Shown here: positions 9,170 to 16,628 of the stretch, in pieces | How positions within the stretch are numbered: the first letter of the stretch is position 1 | How the letters are laid out: every line of letters starts with the position of its first letter | From: Poriferisphaera corsica | Lineage (GTDB): Bacteria; Planctomycetota; Phycisphaerae; Phycisphaerales; Phycisphaeraceae | Assembly (NCBI RefSeq): GCF_007747445.1 | Contig: NZ_CP036425.1 | Coordinates: 2,216,175-2,280,174 of the forward strand | Reading direction: 5' to 3' | DNA length: 64,000 nt | Program-made: the position numbers and the translations under genes | Notes under the pieces: generated by a model | What the model was told of the DNA's origin: nothing | Seen by the model: only the letters and a program-made list of their open reading frames with translations | The model's database searches: none

Positions 9170-9688
9170 CTAAATATTAGGTATGCGTTTTAGCAAGATC
9201 TCGGAAATTTCACGGAAGGCTGTGACATGGCACATGGCTGTGGCGCAAGCGGCGAGCTTTCCGTTGATACTGAGCCCCCAAGTTTTTTGCCATCCGATGG
9301 TGTCGATAACCCGGATGTTGATGAGGCATTGTGGATTTGAGCCGCCGGAAGCTTTCTCCCCTCCGACTGTGTCCAACGCAGCCTCGTATTGTTCGATAAT
9401 GTCCGCATGGTTAGCGAGTTGCGGATCGGTCGCGAGTTCGATGACAAATCGTGCGGCAATAGCATGCGGATTGAGGTCGGTGAGTGCGGTGAGTTCATAT
9501 TCGAAGAGTTCTAGTGGCGGTGTGGTGTGAGTTTTAATGAGACGTAGGCCGCAATCTCGGAGTGGAGTGATGGTGTGGATTTGGATGAGTGAGGCATGTG
9601 CTGCACCAGGCGTGCGATAGATCGCCCAACCGCCTGCTGTGAGGCGAGGCTTGGGGATTGATATCGCAGATGAATGCTTAAGGTGCAT
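9170..9688 (-). CDS. Conserved-looking protein of unknown function between dcd and nrdJ
   Basis: A 172-residue protein that I do not recognise. It has no signal peptide or membrane segment. Composition is ordinary, with a short Gly/Ser stretch (GGEKASGGSNPQ, about 113-124) separating an alpha/beta N-terminal part from a C-terminal part with IRVIDTIGWQKTWGLSINGK and a Cys/His cluster (CATAMCHV, about 150-157). It is 29 bp downstream of dcd in the same direction and about 200 bp upstream of nrdJ, so it may be co-transcribed with dcd. The nucleotide-metabolism neighbourhood is suggestive only. Confidence 0.7.
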   Translation of the reverse strand: MHLKHSSAISIPKPRLTAGGWAIYRTPGAAHASLIQIHTITPLRDCGLRLIKTHTTPPLELFEYELTALTDLNPHAIAARFVIELATDPQLANHADIIEQYEAALDTVGGEKASGGSNPQCLINIRVIDTIGWQKTWGLSINGKLAACATAMCHVTAFREISEILLKRIPNI

Positions 9689-9717
9689 GGTGTTACCTGT
9701 GTAATTTAATGTTCGTT

Positions 9718-10290
9718 TTAGTCAACGCGTGGGAGAACGAGTCCGGTTTGGTCTTGGTATTTGCCGACTTTGTCGGCGTAACTGCGTTCGCAAGGCTGTT
9801 CGGCTTTGAGAAAGACCATTTGTGCAATGCCTTCGTTGGCATAGATTTTTGCGGGGAGTGGTGTGGTGTTTGAGATTTCGATGGTGATTTTGCCACGCCA
9901 TTCGGGTTCGAGTGGTGTGACGTTGACGATGATGCCGCAACGAGCGTATGTGGATTTACCAACGCATATGGCGAGGACATCACGTGGAATTTCAAATGTT
10001 TCAACGGTTTCGCACAATGCGAAGCTGTTGGGAGGAATAATGACGTGGTCACGGCCGGTGTCTTGGGTGTCGACAGTGACGAAGTTGTCATCGCTGAAAT
10101 TTTTCGGATCGACGATGGACTGCTCGCCCGTTGGTGAGACATCGGTGAAAATTTTGAAAAGTGTACCTACACGAACATCGTAGCCGTAGCTGGAGACGCC
10201 ATAGGAAATAGTGCCGGAGCGTTTGATGTTCTCTTCGAACGGCTCGATGGTGACGTATTCCCTGATTTGCGCATCAGATAGCACTGGCAT
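9718..10290 (-). CDS. dcd: dCTP deaminase
   Basis: Trimeric dCTP deaminase, 190 aa, converting dCTP to dUTP for dTTP synthesis. Recognised from [14 protein letters not shown] (about 28-41), the nucleotide-binding [21 protein letters not shown] (family signature, about 112-132) and the segment GKITIEISN with the catalytic Glu; the C-terminal [13 protein letters not shown] is the flexible lid. Length is typical. It could be the bifunctional deaminase/dUTPase type, which sequence alone does not settle. The ATG at 10290 follows a long upstream region without genes. Clustering with nrdJ fits a shared role in deoxynucleotide supply. Confidence 0.93.
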   Translation of the reverse strand: MPVLSDAQIREYVTIEPFEENIKRSGTISYGVSSYGYDVRVGTLFKIFTDVSPTGEQSIVDPKNFSDDNFVTVDTQDTGRDHVIIPPNSFALCETVETFEIPRDVLAICVGKSTYARCGIIVNVTPLEPEWRGKITIEISNTTPLPAKIYANEGIAQMVFLKAEQPCERSYADKVGKYQDQTGLVLPRVD

Positions 10291-10853
10291 CCGTGTTTGA
10301 CCTTTCCAAATGTGTTTATTGGCGTGAAACTAAAAGTTGTTTACTCGGTGTTGACTGATGAGTGTCCTTACTCGACAGATTCCGAAATTCGTTCGGCCAA
10401 GGGTAAGTTCGATTCCGTGCCGAACATTTGATTTTAGGTGATTGTTAGGCACCTTTCAACATGTATGAACCATGGATCACAATCCTTTGTGTCTTATGTG
10501 GCTCAGGAACAATATTACCCCCATATATTGTGTCTGCAACCGTTATATTTCCCAATTATTGTGTATTTATCCTGATTAATGTTGTAAATGTCATTGTTGT
10601 ATGGGTTTATTGAATATCGTGTGGCATATGGGTATTTTTTCTCTCCACAATACCGACAAGACAAAGACAGGTTTTCCACTAAGATGCCAATATATTCGCG
10701 CAAACGGGCATATGGCATATCTTTGTAATTGTTTAATTAGCAATTAGTTACGGTACTATCGGCATAAGATTGACGTTAAATTCATGTTAAAGCTGCCCTG
10801 CTGGGAGAGCTGGGGCATGTGGGATATTTCATGTCTATATGTCGTGGTCGAGT
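10291..10853. other. 563-bp AT-rich intergenic region without a supported gene
   Basis: Nothing here reads as a convincing gene. The middle part (about 10500-10780) is clearly more A+T rich than the flanks. A 67-codon minus-strand frame (10515-10718) with one CxxC was judged spurious. GGCATATGG occurs near 10622 and again near 10709. A G/C-rich potential hairpin (GCCCTGCT...AGCTGGGGC) lies at about 10795-10815 with no T run. The dcd promoter must be in the right-flank-proximal left part of this region. Confidence 0.5.
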
Positions 10854-11897
10854 TTATTGCTCAAGGGCTTGGATGAGCGTTTCGCGTACGTTTAGAATAT
10901 TTTGATGGGCTGTGCCTGAAACTTTTGCACCGGCAGCACGAGCGTGGCCTCCGCCACCAAAGTGTGATGCGATGTGGGCAACGTCGATTGCATTAGGCCC
11001 GGATTTGCTGCGGAAACTCATACGGCAAATAGTTTGAGAAATGCCATTTTTTTCGATTAATTTTTCGCTAATTAACACGACAAGCTGTACTGTGCCGACT
11101 TTCTGTGGGATGTCGACGAGCCGCTCGGTTTCTTCTTCATAAGCACCGGTTTCTTCGAAGTCGCTGAGCGTGAGCGTCATAACAGCAATTCGTTCATCTG
11201 CAAGCAGCTCCAGGCTAGCGATCGCTCGGACAAGTAATTTGAGCTTTTCAGGACGCTCTTGTTGTTCGAGGATGTGAAAGAGTTCGGAGTGATTGACACC
11301 TTCCTCGATGAGCTGTGCAGCTAGCGTATGCGTTATAGGGCGGGTATTTGAGAAGCGGAACCAGCCCGTATCAGACACGATGCCAACAAAGATGGCTTCG
11401 CGAATTGTTTGACTTAGAAAATCCTGTCCAAGTGGTTCATCAAGCAGGTGGTTGACCAATTGCCAGACAATTTCGCAGACAGCGCCAGCTTTTGAATCGA
11501 TGTATTTGAATTTCGCAGCAATGTCGCCAGACAAATGGTGATCCACGATCATGATATTGTCTGATTTGGATTGCAAGAATTCATCAAGAAAACCAACTTG
11601 AGCTCTTGCACCTGTATCAACAATGAGAAAGAAATCATGTTGATTGATTTCTTCGGATGATTGAATCGTTGAAACAAGGTCAGCACCTTTTAGTTCTTTG
11701 AAATTATTCGGGACTGGGGGGACGAGGTAGCCGTGAGCATTTATATCTTGCTTATTGAGTGCTGAAACAACTGCGACGACAGCACCGAACGCGTCTCCGT
11801 CTGGCTTAGCATGCGTTAGAACTGCGATTGAACCGCTCTGATTTTTAAGTAATGCTGCGGCTTGCTCGATGGAAATATTTGAAACGTATTCGCTCAC
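10854..11897 (-). CDS. nrnA: DHH-family nanoRNase / pAp phosphatase
   Basis: 347-aa DHH/DHHA1 phosphoesterase like NrnA, which degrades 2-5-nt RNAs and often dephosphorylates pAp. Motifs: LTHAKPDGDAFGAV (metal-binding Asp residues, about 27-40), VDTGA (about 93-97), the signature VDHHLSG (about 118-124), SDTGWFRFSNT (about 175-185), and the DHHA1 substrate motif HFGGGGHARAAGA (about 312-324). Length fits. It lies 23 bp downstream of ribF, so the two are probably co-transcribed. In several bacteria nrnA, rbfA, truB and ribF are neighbours, which supports the call. Confidence 0.9.
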   Translation of the reverse strand: MSEYVSNISIEQAAALLKNQSGSIAVLTHAKPDGDAFGAVVAVVSALNKQDINAHGYLVPPVPNNFKELKGADLVSTIQSSEEINQHDFFLIVDTGARAQVGFLDEFLQSKSDNIMIVDHHLSGDIAAKFKYIDSKAGAVCEIVWQLVNHLLDEPLGQDFLSQTIREAIFVGIVSDTGWFRFSNTRPITHTLAAQLIEEGVNHSELFHILEQQERPEKLKLLVRAIASLELLADERIAVMTLTLSDFEETGAYEEETERLVDIPQKVGTVQLVVLISEKLIEKNGISQTICRMSFRSKSGPNAIDVAHIASHFGGGGHARAAGAKVSGTAHQNILNVRETLIQALEQ

Positions 11898-11920
11898 GTC
11901 GTTGACTTTCTAATAATTCG

Positions 11921-12889
11921 TTAGGCATTCATGCCTGAGGGTTGTTTGAGTATCTCAGCGATCATGGGCTGATCATGTTGAGCTTTGCTTAGATTGCGTA
12001 TTTGCTGAACATCTCGCTTAAGCTGAGCTTTTAGGTGTTGAATTGAGGGGAAGGGGTATTGATCGCGGATCCATTGATGAAATTCGAGTTGAACTTGTTG
12101 GCTGTATAGATCTTTATTGCAATCAAGCAAATGCGCCTCAATGCATAGCTGCTTAATACCGAAAGTCGGCTTGATGCCGATACTTATCGCAGCAGCGTAT
12201 GATCCTGAATTTTGGAATGTCGCTCTGCCAGAATAAACACCCAGTTTGGGAATTTGATGATCTTTGAGTAGTTCCAAATCAAGATTGATGGTTGGGAAAC
12301 CGATTGTGCGGCCAACCTTTTCACCTTGTACAACGACAGATTCAAAAGTGAAAGGTCGCTGCATTACGATTCGAGCGTCTGCGACCCTGCCCTGTTCGAT
12401 AAGCCAACGGATAATGGAGCTACTGGCCCGAACAATGTGGCAGTTGGTCAGAGTGACATCGCAAGTCGGAACAATATCAACCTCGAATTGATGTTGCTGG
12501 CCGAGTTCTTGAAGGAGTTGAATATTGCCACGTCGATTTTTACCAAAATGGAAGTCATCACCTTCAATCCATACTGCTGGATTGTAGCGTTCCACCATCT
12601 GCACCACGAAATCTTCGGGCTCAAGTTGAAGCAGCTGTTTTTCTGGCTTGTAAAAATGGACTTCATCTGCACCGAGATCCTTAAGGATCGCTTCCCGTCG
12701 ATTTGCGTTGCATAGCCGTTGAGGGGCAAGTTCGGGCTTGAGCACTGACATTGGGTGTGGGTCGAAAGTGATAACGATGATTTGAGCATCGTTGTTTTTT
12801 GCCCAATGCGAAGCGCGCGACAGAATTTGTCGATGTCCACAGTGAACGCCGTCAAAGTTGCCGATTGTGATGATGCTTCGCGGAGTCAT
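11921..12889 (-). CDS. ribF: Bifunctional riboflavin kinase / FAD synthetase
   Basis: 322-aa enzyme making FMN and then FAD from riboflavin. The N-terminal nucleotidyltransferase half has GNFDGVHCGHRQIL (about 7-20), TFDPHP (about 42-47) and WIEGDDFHFGKNRRG (about 107-121), with SSSIIRWLIEQG following. The C-terminal riboflavin kinase half starts at about 178 with the flavin/ATP loop GEKVGRTIGFPTINL and has GVYSG and a KPTFG segment. Length and domain order are normal. nrnA follows within 25 bp. Confidence 0.95.
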   Translation of the reverse strand: MTPRSIITIGNFDGVHCGHRQILSRASHWAKNNDAQIIVITFDPHPMSVLKPELAPQRLCNANRREAILKDLGADEVHFYKPEKQLLQLEPEDFVVQMVERYNPAVWIEGDDFHFGKNRRGNIQLLQELGQQHQFEVDIVPTCDVTLTNCHIVRASSSIIRWLIEQGRVADARIVMQRPFTFESVVVQGEKVGRTIGFPTINLDLELLKDHQIPKLGVYSGRATFQNSGSYAAAISIGIKPTFGIKQLCIEAHLLDCNKDLYSQQVQLEFHQWIRDQYPFPSIQHLKAQLKRDVQQIRNLSKAQHDQPMIAEILKQPSGMNA

Positions 12890-13026
12890 AATACGTTATG
12901 ATACTCATATTTACATTGTTTGCCCGAAATATCGCATTGTTTTATAGCTTCTTGAGTATCGGCAATGCGGGGCCATGAAATCGTTAAAAGCACCGAAAAA
13001 TTCGGACTCTGGAAGGGTGATTCGCA

Positions 13027-13554
13027 ATGGGTAAGAAAAAAGCAACAAAGAAGAAGGCAAGTACCAAAAAGAATGCGGATTTAGGCTTGATTGAGATTGG
13101 GGCTAAAGCACCTGCTATCGCTCTGAAAGATCAGAACGGCAAACTTAGAAGATTATCCGAGTTCAAGGGGCAGAATATCGTGCTGTATTTCTACCCGAGA
13201 GACAATACATCCGGCTGTACAAAGCAGGCGTGTGCGTTCCGTGATGAAATCGAGTCATTTGGTGAGCTCAATGCGGTCGTGATTGGCGTGTCTCCTGATG
13301 ACGAAACTTCTCATACTAAATTCATCACCAAGTACGAACTCCCATTCATCCTTCTAGCTGATCCTGAACGCAAGGCACTCGAAAAATATGGAGTGTGGCA
13401 AGAAAAGAATATGTATGGCCGCAAGGTAATGGGCGTCGTGCGAACAACATATATCATTGATTCTTCTGGAAAAATCGCGGCACGATTTGATAAGGTGCGT
13501 GTCGCCGATCATATTCCGAAAGTCATCGAAACATTACAGTCATTAACGGATTAA
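13027..13554 (+). CDS. bcp: Thioredoxin-dependent peroxiredoxin (Bcp/PrxQ type)
   Basis: 175-aa atypical 2-Cys peroxiredoxin that reduces hydroperoxides. The core motif YFYPRDNTSGCTKQACAF gives peroxidatic Cys64 and resolving Cys69 in the CxxxxC spacing typical of Bcp. The first 17 residues (GKKKATKKKASTKK) are lysine-rich and not part of the fold, about 20 aa more than E. coli Bcp. The same kind of Lys-rich tail opens Rho at 56.5 kb. The gene converges on rnc with only 16 bp between stops and no visible terminator. Confidence 0.92.
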   Translation: MGKKKATKKKASTKKNADLGLIEIGAKAPAIALKDQNGKLRRLSEFKGQNIVLYFYPRDNTSGCTKQACAFRDEIESFGELNAVVIGVSPDDETSHTKFITKYELPFILLADPERKALEKYGVWQEKNMYGRKVMGVVRTTYIIDSSGKIAARFDKVRVADHIPKVIETLQSLTD

Positions 13555-13570
13555 TATCTGTATTAGAAGG

Positions 13571-14377
13571 CTATTCTGCGTTTTCTTCATCATTACTAGA
13601 AGCCACAATATCTGGGCCTTTAATCTTCTCAAGCAATGTAACGTGCCCTTGCTCACTCACTTCGGCAAGGCCTAACTCAACGAGAGCGTGAAGCGCTGCT
13701 TTTTGTTCCGCTTCTTTCTTTGAGTTGGCCCAAGATGACGTAAATTTTCGGCCATCAATATCAACAGCGACTTCAAAGCACTTTGCATGATCAGGCCCCT
13801 TCTCATCAAGCAGCACGTAGATGGGATTGAAAGGCATATGCTTTTGTGCGTATTGTTGTAGCACACTTTTGAAGTTTTCCTGATGCGAGGACGCTTCCGC
13901 TTCCTCGATGATGGGGGTCATATCACGCAAGATATATTGACGTGCGGCCTCCATGCCGCCGTCGAGATAAATCGCAGCGATGACTGATTCGTACACCGCA
14001 GCAGCAACACTGCTGGGTAATGACGGGCGACCGATCATGCCCTTGCCGAGTTCGAGCAACTTCACAAGACCTGTTTGTTCGCTGATCAAGGCACAGGTCC
14101 GCCGGCTGACCACTGCACTTTTGATTTTGGTCAATTCACCTTCCAATAACTCGGGGTAATTCGCATAGAGGTATTCACATACAACGAAGCCGAGTATGGC
14201 ATCCCCGAGAAATTCCATGCGTTCATTGCTGTTGAGCCGACTATCTGCATAAGAGGCATGTGTGAGGGCTTCTTGTAAGATTTCAGGCTGTTTGAAGGTG
14301 TATTGGAGAAGACTCCGCGTAACGTCATTCATGGGGCGTCTCATCTGGTCGAGCCGGGCATTGCGACTTATTCTCAA
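13571..14377 (-). CDS. rnc: Ribonuclease III
   Basis: 268-aa double-strand-specific endoribonuclease for rRNA and mRNA processing. The catalytic signature NERMEFLGDAILGFVVCEYLY begins near residue 51, with a second metal-binding region in VAAAVYESVIAAIYLDGG (about 139-156). A double-stranded-RNA-binding domain follows (about 175-245: CFEVAVDIDGRKFTSSWANSKKEAEQ region, with KKEAEQKAALHAL). Starts at 14377, 14344 or 14332 (MNDVTRS) are all possible; the last would give a more usual length. The C-terminus has an extra acidic tail. Confidence 0.93.
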   Translation of the reverse strand: MRISRNARLDQMRRPMNDVTRSLLQYTFKQPEILQEALTHASYADSRLNSNERMEFLGDAILGFVVCEYLYANYPELLEGELTKIKSAVVSRRTCALISEQTGLVKLLELGKGMIGRPSLPSSVAAAVYESVIAAIYLDGGMEAARQYILRDMTPIIEEAEASSHQENFKSVLQQYAQKHMPFNPIYVLLDEKGPDHAKCFEVAVDIDGRKFTSSWANSKKEAEQKAALHALVELGLAEVSEQGHVTLLEKIKGPDIVASSNDEENAE

Positions 14378-14532
14378 ATCGGAATAATAGCATTTAATGT
14401 CTAGTTATGACCGGTGACGCTGCGGGACGACGGCTCGACCTTCGCGCCGCTACGTCAGCGGTACTTCGTTCATATTGTCAAGAACGAATAATCATTGTCA
14501 ATACAATCCTATAAGGATATGTTGTCAGCATC

Positions 14533-16578
14533 ATGGATGATCACATTAAAAAGCACAATTATACGATTTTCACTATATTTCTTTGTACTTTTCTCCTTTT
14601 GAGCGGGGTGTTCACCTCGAATACGTTTGGGCAATCAACGGAAGCGACACAAAATACGCCTCCGCCGGATGCTTTAATCCGTGTTCCCGCCAAATCACAG
14701 GCAATTATGCCATTGGATGAAGTACGCATCGGCATGCGCGGATATGGCATGACTGTTTTTAAGGGAACAAAGATTGAGCCATTCCCAGTTGAGGTTTTAT
14801 CGATCATTCCAGACTCGCAGCCAAAGACGGCTTCGATCTGGATTAAAAGCGATGACCCGAGGCTTGCTCAGTCTGGCCCAGTCCAAGGCATGTCCGGGTC
14901 GCCGATCTATTTGTGGGATGAGGGCGAAGAGCAAGTTATGGGCAAAGGCGGCCGCCTGATCGGCGCCTTTGCGTTTGGGTACTCAGAAGTCAAATATTGT
15001 CTGGCTGGCGTACAACCGATTGAATACATGCGTGCCGTCGGCGGACGAATTGATGAAGACCAGATGCAAGAAGAAAGCAAGTTGGCTTCTGGTATAGAAC
15101 AGAGTTACAGAACGATTCGCACTCTGAGTCAACTGGCTGATGCCAGACAATTGCCTGCATCCCATCTAACGACTTTTGATGCGATAAGCGAAATCACTAA
15201 ATCCATGTTGCCTGATAGCTTGGATGATAACACAGCTCTAACATCAACATCTCAAATTGAATCTTTTGGTTCAAAGCTCAACCCACAAATGATGATCCCG
15301 GTGTCAGTCGGTAGCATGCAAAATGCGAAAGTGTTTAGACCACTTCTTGAGCCACTTGGATTGATGGCTGTCGCCTCTTCTTCTGGTTCAATGATAAATT
15401 CAAAACCACCGCCGAGCATCAACCCCGCTGACGCAATCATGCAACCGGGCTCAACACTTTCTGTATCGCTCGCTTTTGGTGATATGGATATGTCCGGCAC
15501 TGGCACTTGCACAGATGTGCTGGCTGATGGTACGGTGCTTGGCTTTGGGCATGCGATGTTTGGGCAAGGTGCACTTGCTTTGCCCATGTCTACAGGCTAT
15601 GTGCACTTTATTGTGCCACGCCAATCGGTGTCGTTTAAACAAGCATCCTCACTGCAAATCGCAGGTACATTAGGCAACGATGAAAATTCTGCCGTTGCTG
15701 GGATTCAAGCAAGTTATTACACGACATCGCCTGTCAATGTTTCTGTGAAACTGCCGAATCAGCCAGAACGGCAATACAGCTATCAAGTGGCTGACCATCC
15801 CGCACTCACACCTACACTGGCATTAATCACAACGCTGAACAGTATCAACGCGGTACAAATGTTACCGATCGAAAATACGATGTATGCCGATGTGAGAATG
15901 GTTTTTGAAGGCAATCGTGATTTAGAAGTGAGCTTAATGCTACCATCAGCACAAGCGATGAGCATGGTCTTTGGCGTGCTCCCTGCTTTGAGCAATATGA
16001 TGCAAAATCCGTTCGATCAATTAAGACTTGAATCAATGGATGTCAAGATTAATGTAGTTGATGAAATCTTAGCGGGCCGTATGCTTTCAGCGAGAATTAG
16101 CAAGGCTGAGGTCGCTCCTGGCGAAGAGATTACGGTCAACTTTGAATTGCAGCCGTATGCAGAATCACCTCGTTCGTATTCGGCTAAGTTAATGGTGCCA
16201 ATCGATACCCCTGAAGGGAATTATCAGGTCGCGATCACCAATCCAAGATCTTATCTCTCTCAAAAATTAGCAACACGTCCTCACCTCATGAAGATCAACA
16301 ATGTTGATGAACTGTATGAGATGATGAAACAAACACTAGATGTTCAGCAGAACGCTGTTTATATCGTTATGAATCTTGCAGACAAAGGCATTGCGATTGG
16401 CCGTGAAGAATTACCGAATCTTCCCTCATCCAAACGAACAATGTTGATGAGCAAGACGAATACGTATGCTACTCCATACAAAGAGTTTGTTGATACAAAA
16501 ATCGATACTGAGTTTGTACCTTCTGGCGAATTTCGTTTCCAAGTGAAAGTACAAAAGAAACCAAACGAACAGCCTTGA
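14533..16578 (+). CDS. Exported protein with SpoIVB-type (S55) serine peptidase domain
   Basis: 681 aa. Residues 11-34 form a signal peptide or anchor. The S55 family is recognised from VRIGMRGYGMTVFKG (about 64-78), VQGMSGSPIYLWD (about 117-129, candidate nucleophile Ser121), and a second block with LGFGHAMFGQG (His340) and SFKQASSLQIAGTLGNDENSAVAG. The Ser motif comes before the His motif, the reverse of Bacillus SpoIVB but as in S55-domain proteins of other phyla. There is no PDZ domain that I can see. Residues about 530-680 are beta-rich and unassigned. Its stop overlaps the upstream open frame of the next gene, so the two secreted proteins are likely an operon. Substrate unknown. Confidence 0.75.
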   Translation: MDDHIKKHNYTIFTIFLCTFLLLSGVFTSNTFGQSTEATQNTPPPDALIRVPAKSQAIMPLDEVRIGMRGYGMTVFKGTKIEPFPVEVLSIIPDSQPKTASIWIKSDDPRLAQSGPVQGMSGSPIYLWDEGEEQVMGKGGRLIGAFAFGYSEVKYCLAGVQPIEYMRAVGGRIDEDQMQEESKLASGIEQSYRTIRTLSQLADARQLPASHLTTFDAISEITKSMLPDSLDDNTALTSTSQIESFGSKLNPQMMIPVSVGSMQNAKVFRPLLEPLGLMAVASSSGSMINSKPPPSINPADAIMQPGSTLSVSLAFGDMDMSGTGTCTDVLADGTVLGFGHAMFGQGALALPMSTGYVHFIVPRQSVSFKQASSLQIAGTLGNDENSAVAGIQASYYTTSPVNVSVKLPNQPERQYSYQVADHPALTPTLALITTLNSINAVQMLPIENTMYADVRMVFEGNRDLEVSLMLPSAQAMSMVFGVLPALSNMMQNPFDQLRLESMDVKINVVDEILAGRMLSARISKAEVAPGEEITVNFELQPYAESPRSYSAKLMVPIDTPEGNYQVAITNPRSYLSQKLATRPHLMKINNVDELYEMMKQTLDVQQNAVYIVMNLADKGIAIGREELPNLPSSKRTMLMSKTNTYATPYKEFVDTKIDTEFVPSGEFRFQVKVQKKPNEQP

Positions 16579-16628
16579 ACACCGAACATTTAATGACATA
16601 CAAAGCACGTTCAGCGAAGGAACGCAAT

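Noticed and set aside
10515-10718. 67-codon minus-strand frame with CRYCG in the AT-rich gap
   Set aside because: No ribosome binding site, no coding bias, Tyr/Asn-rich product as expected for random AT-rich DNA.
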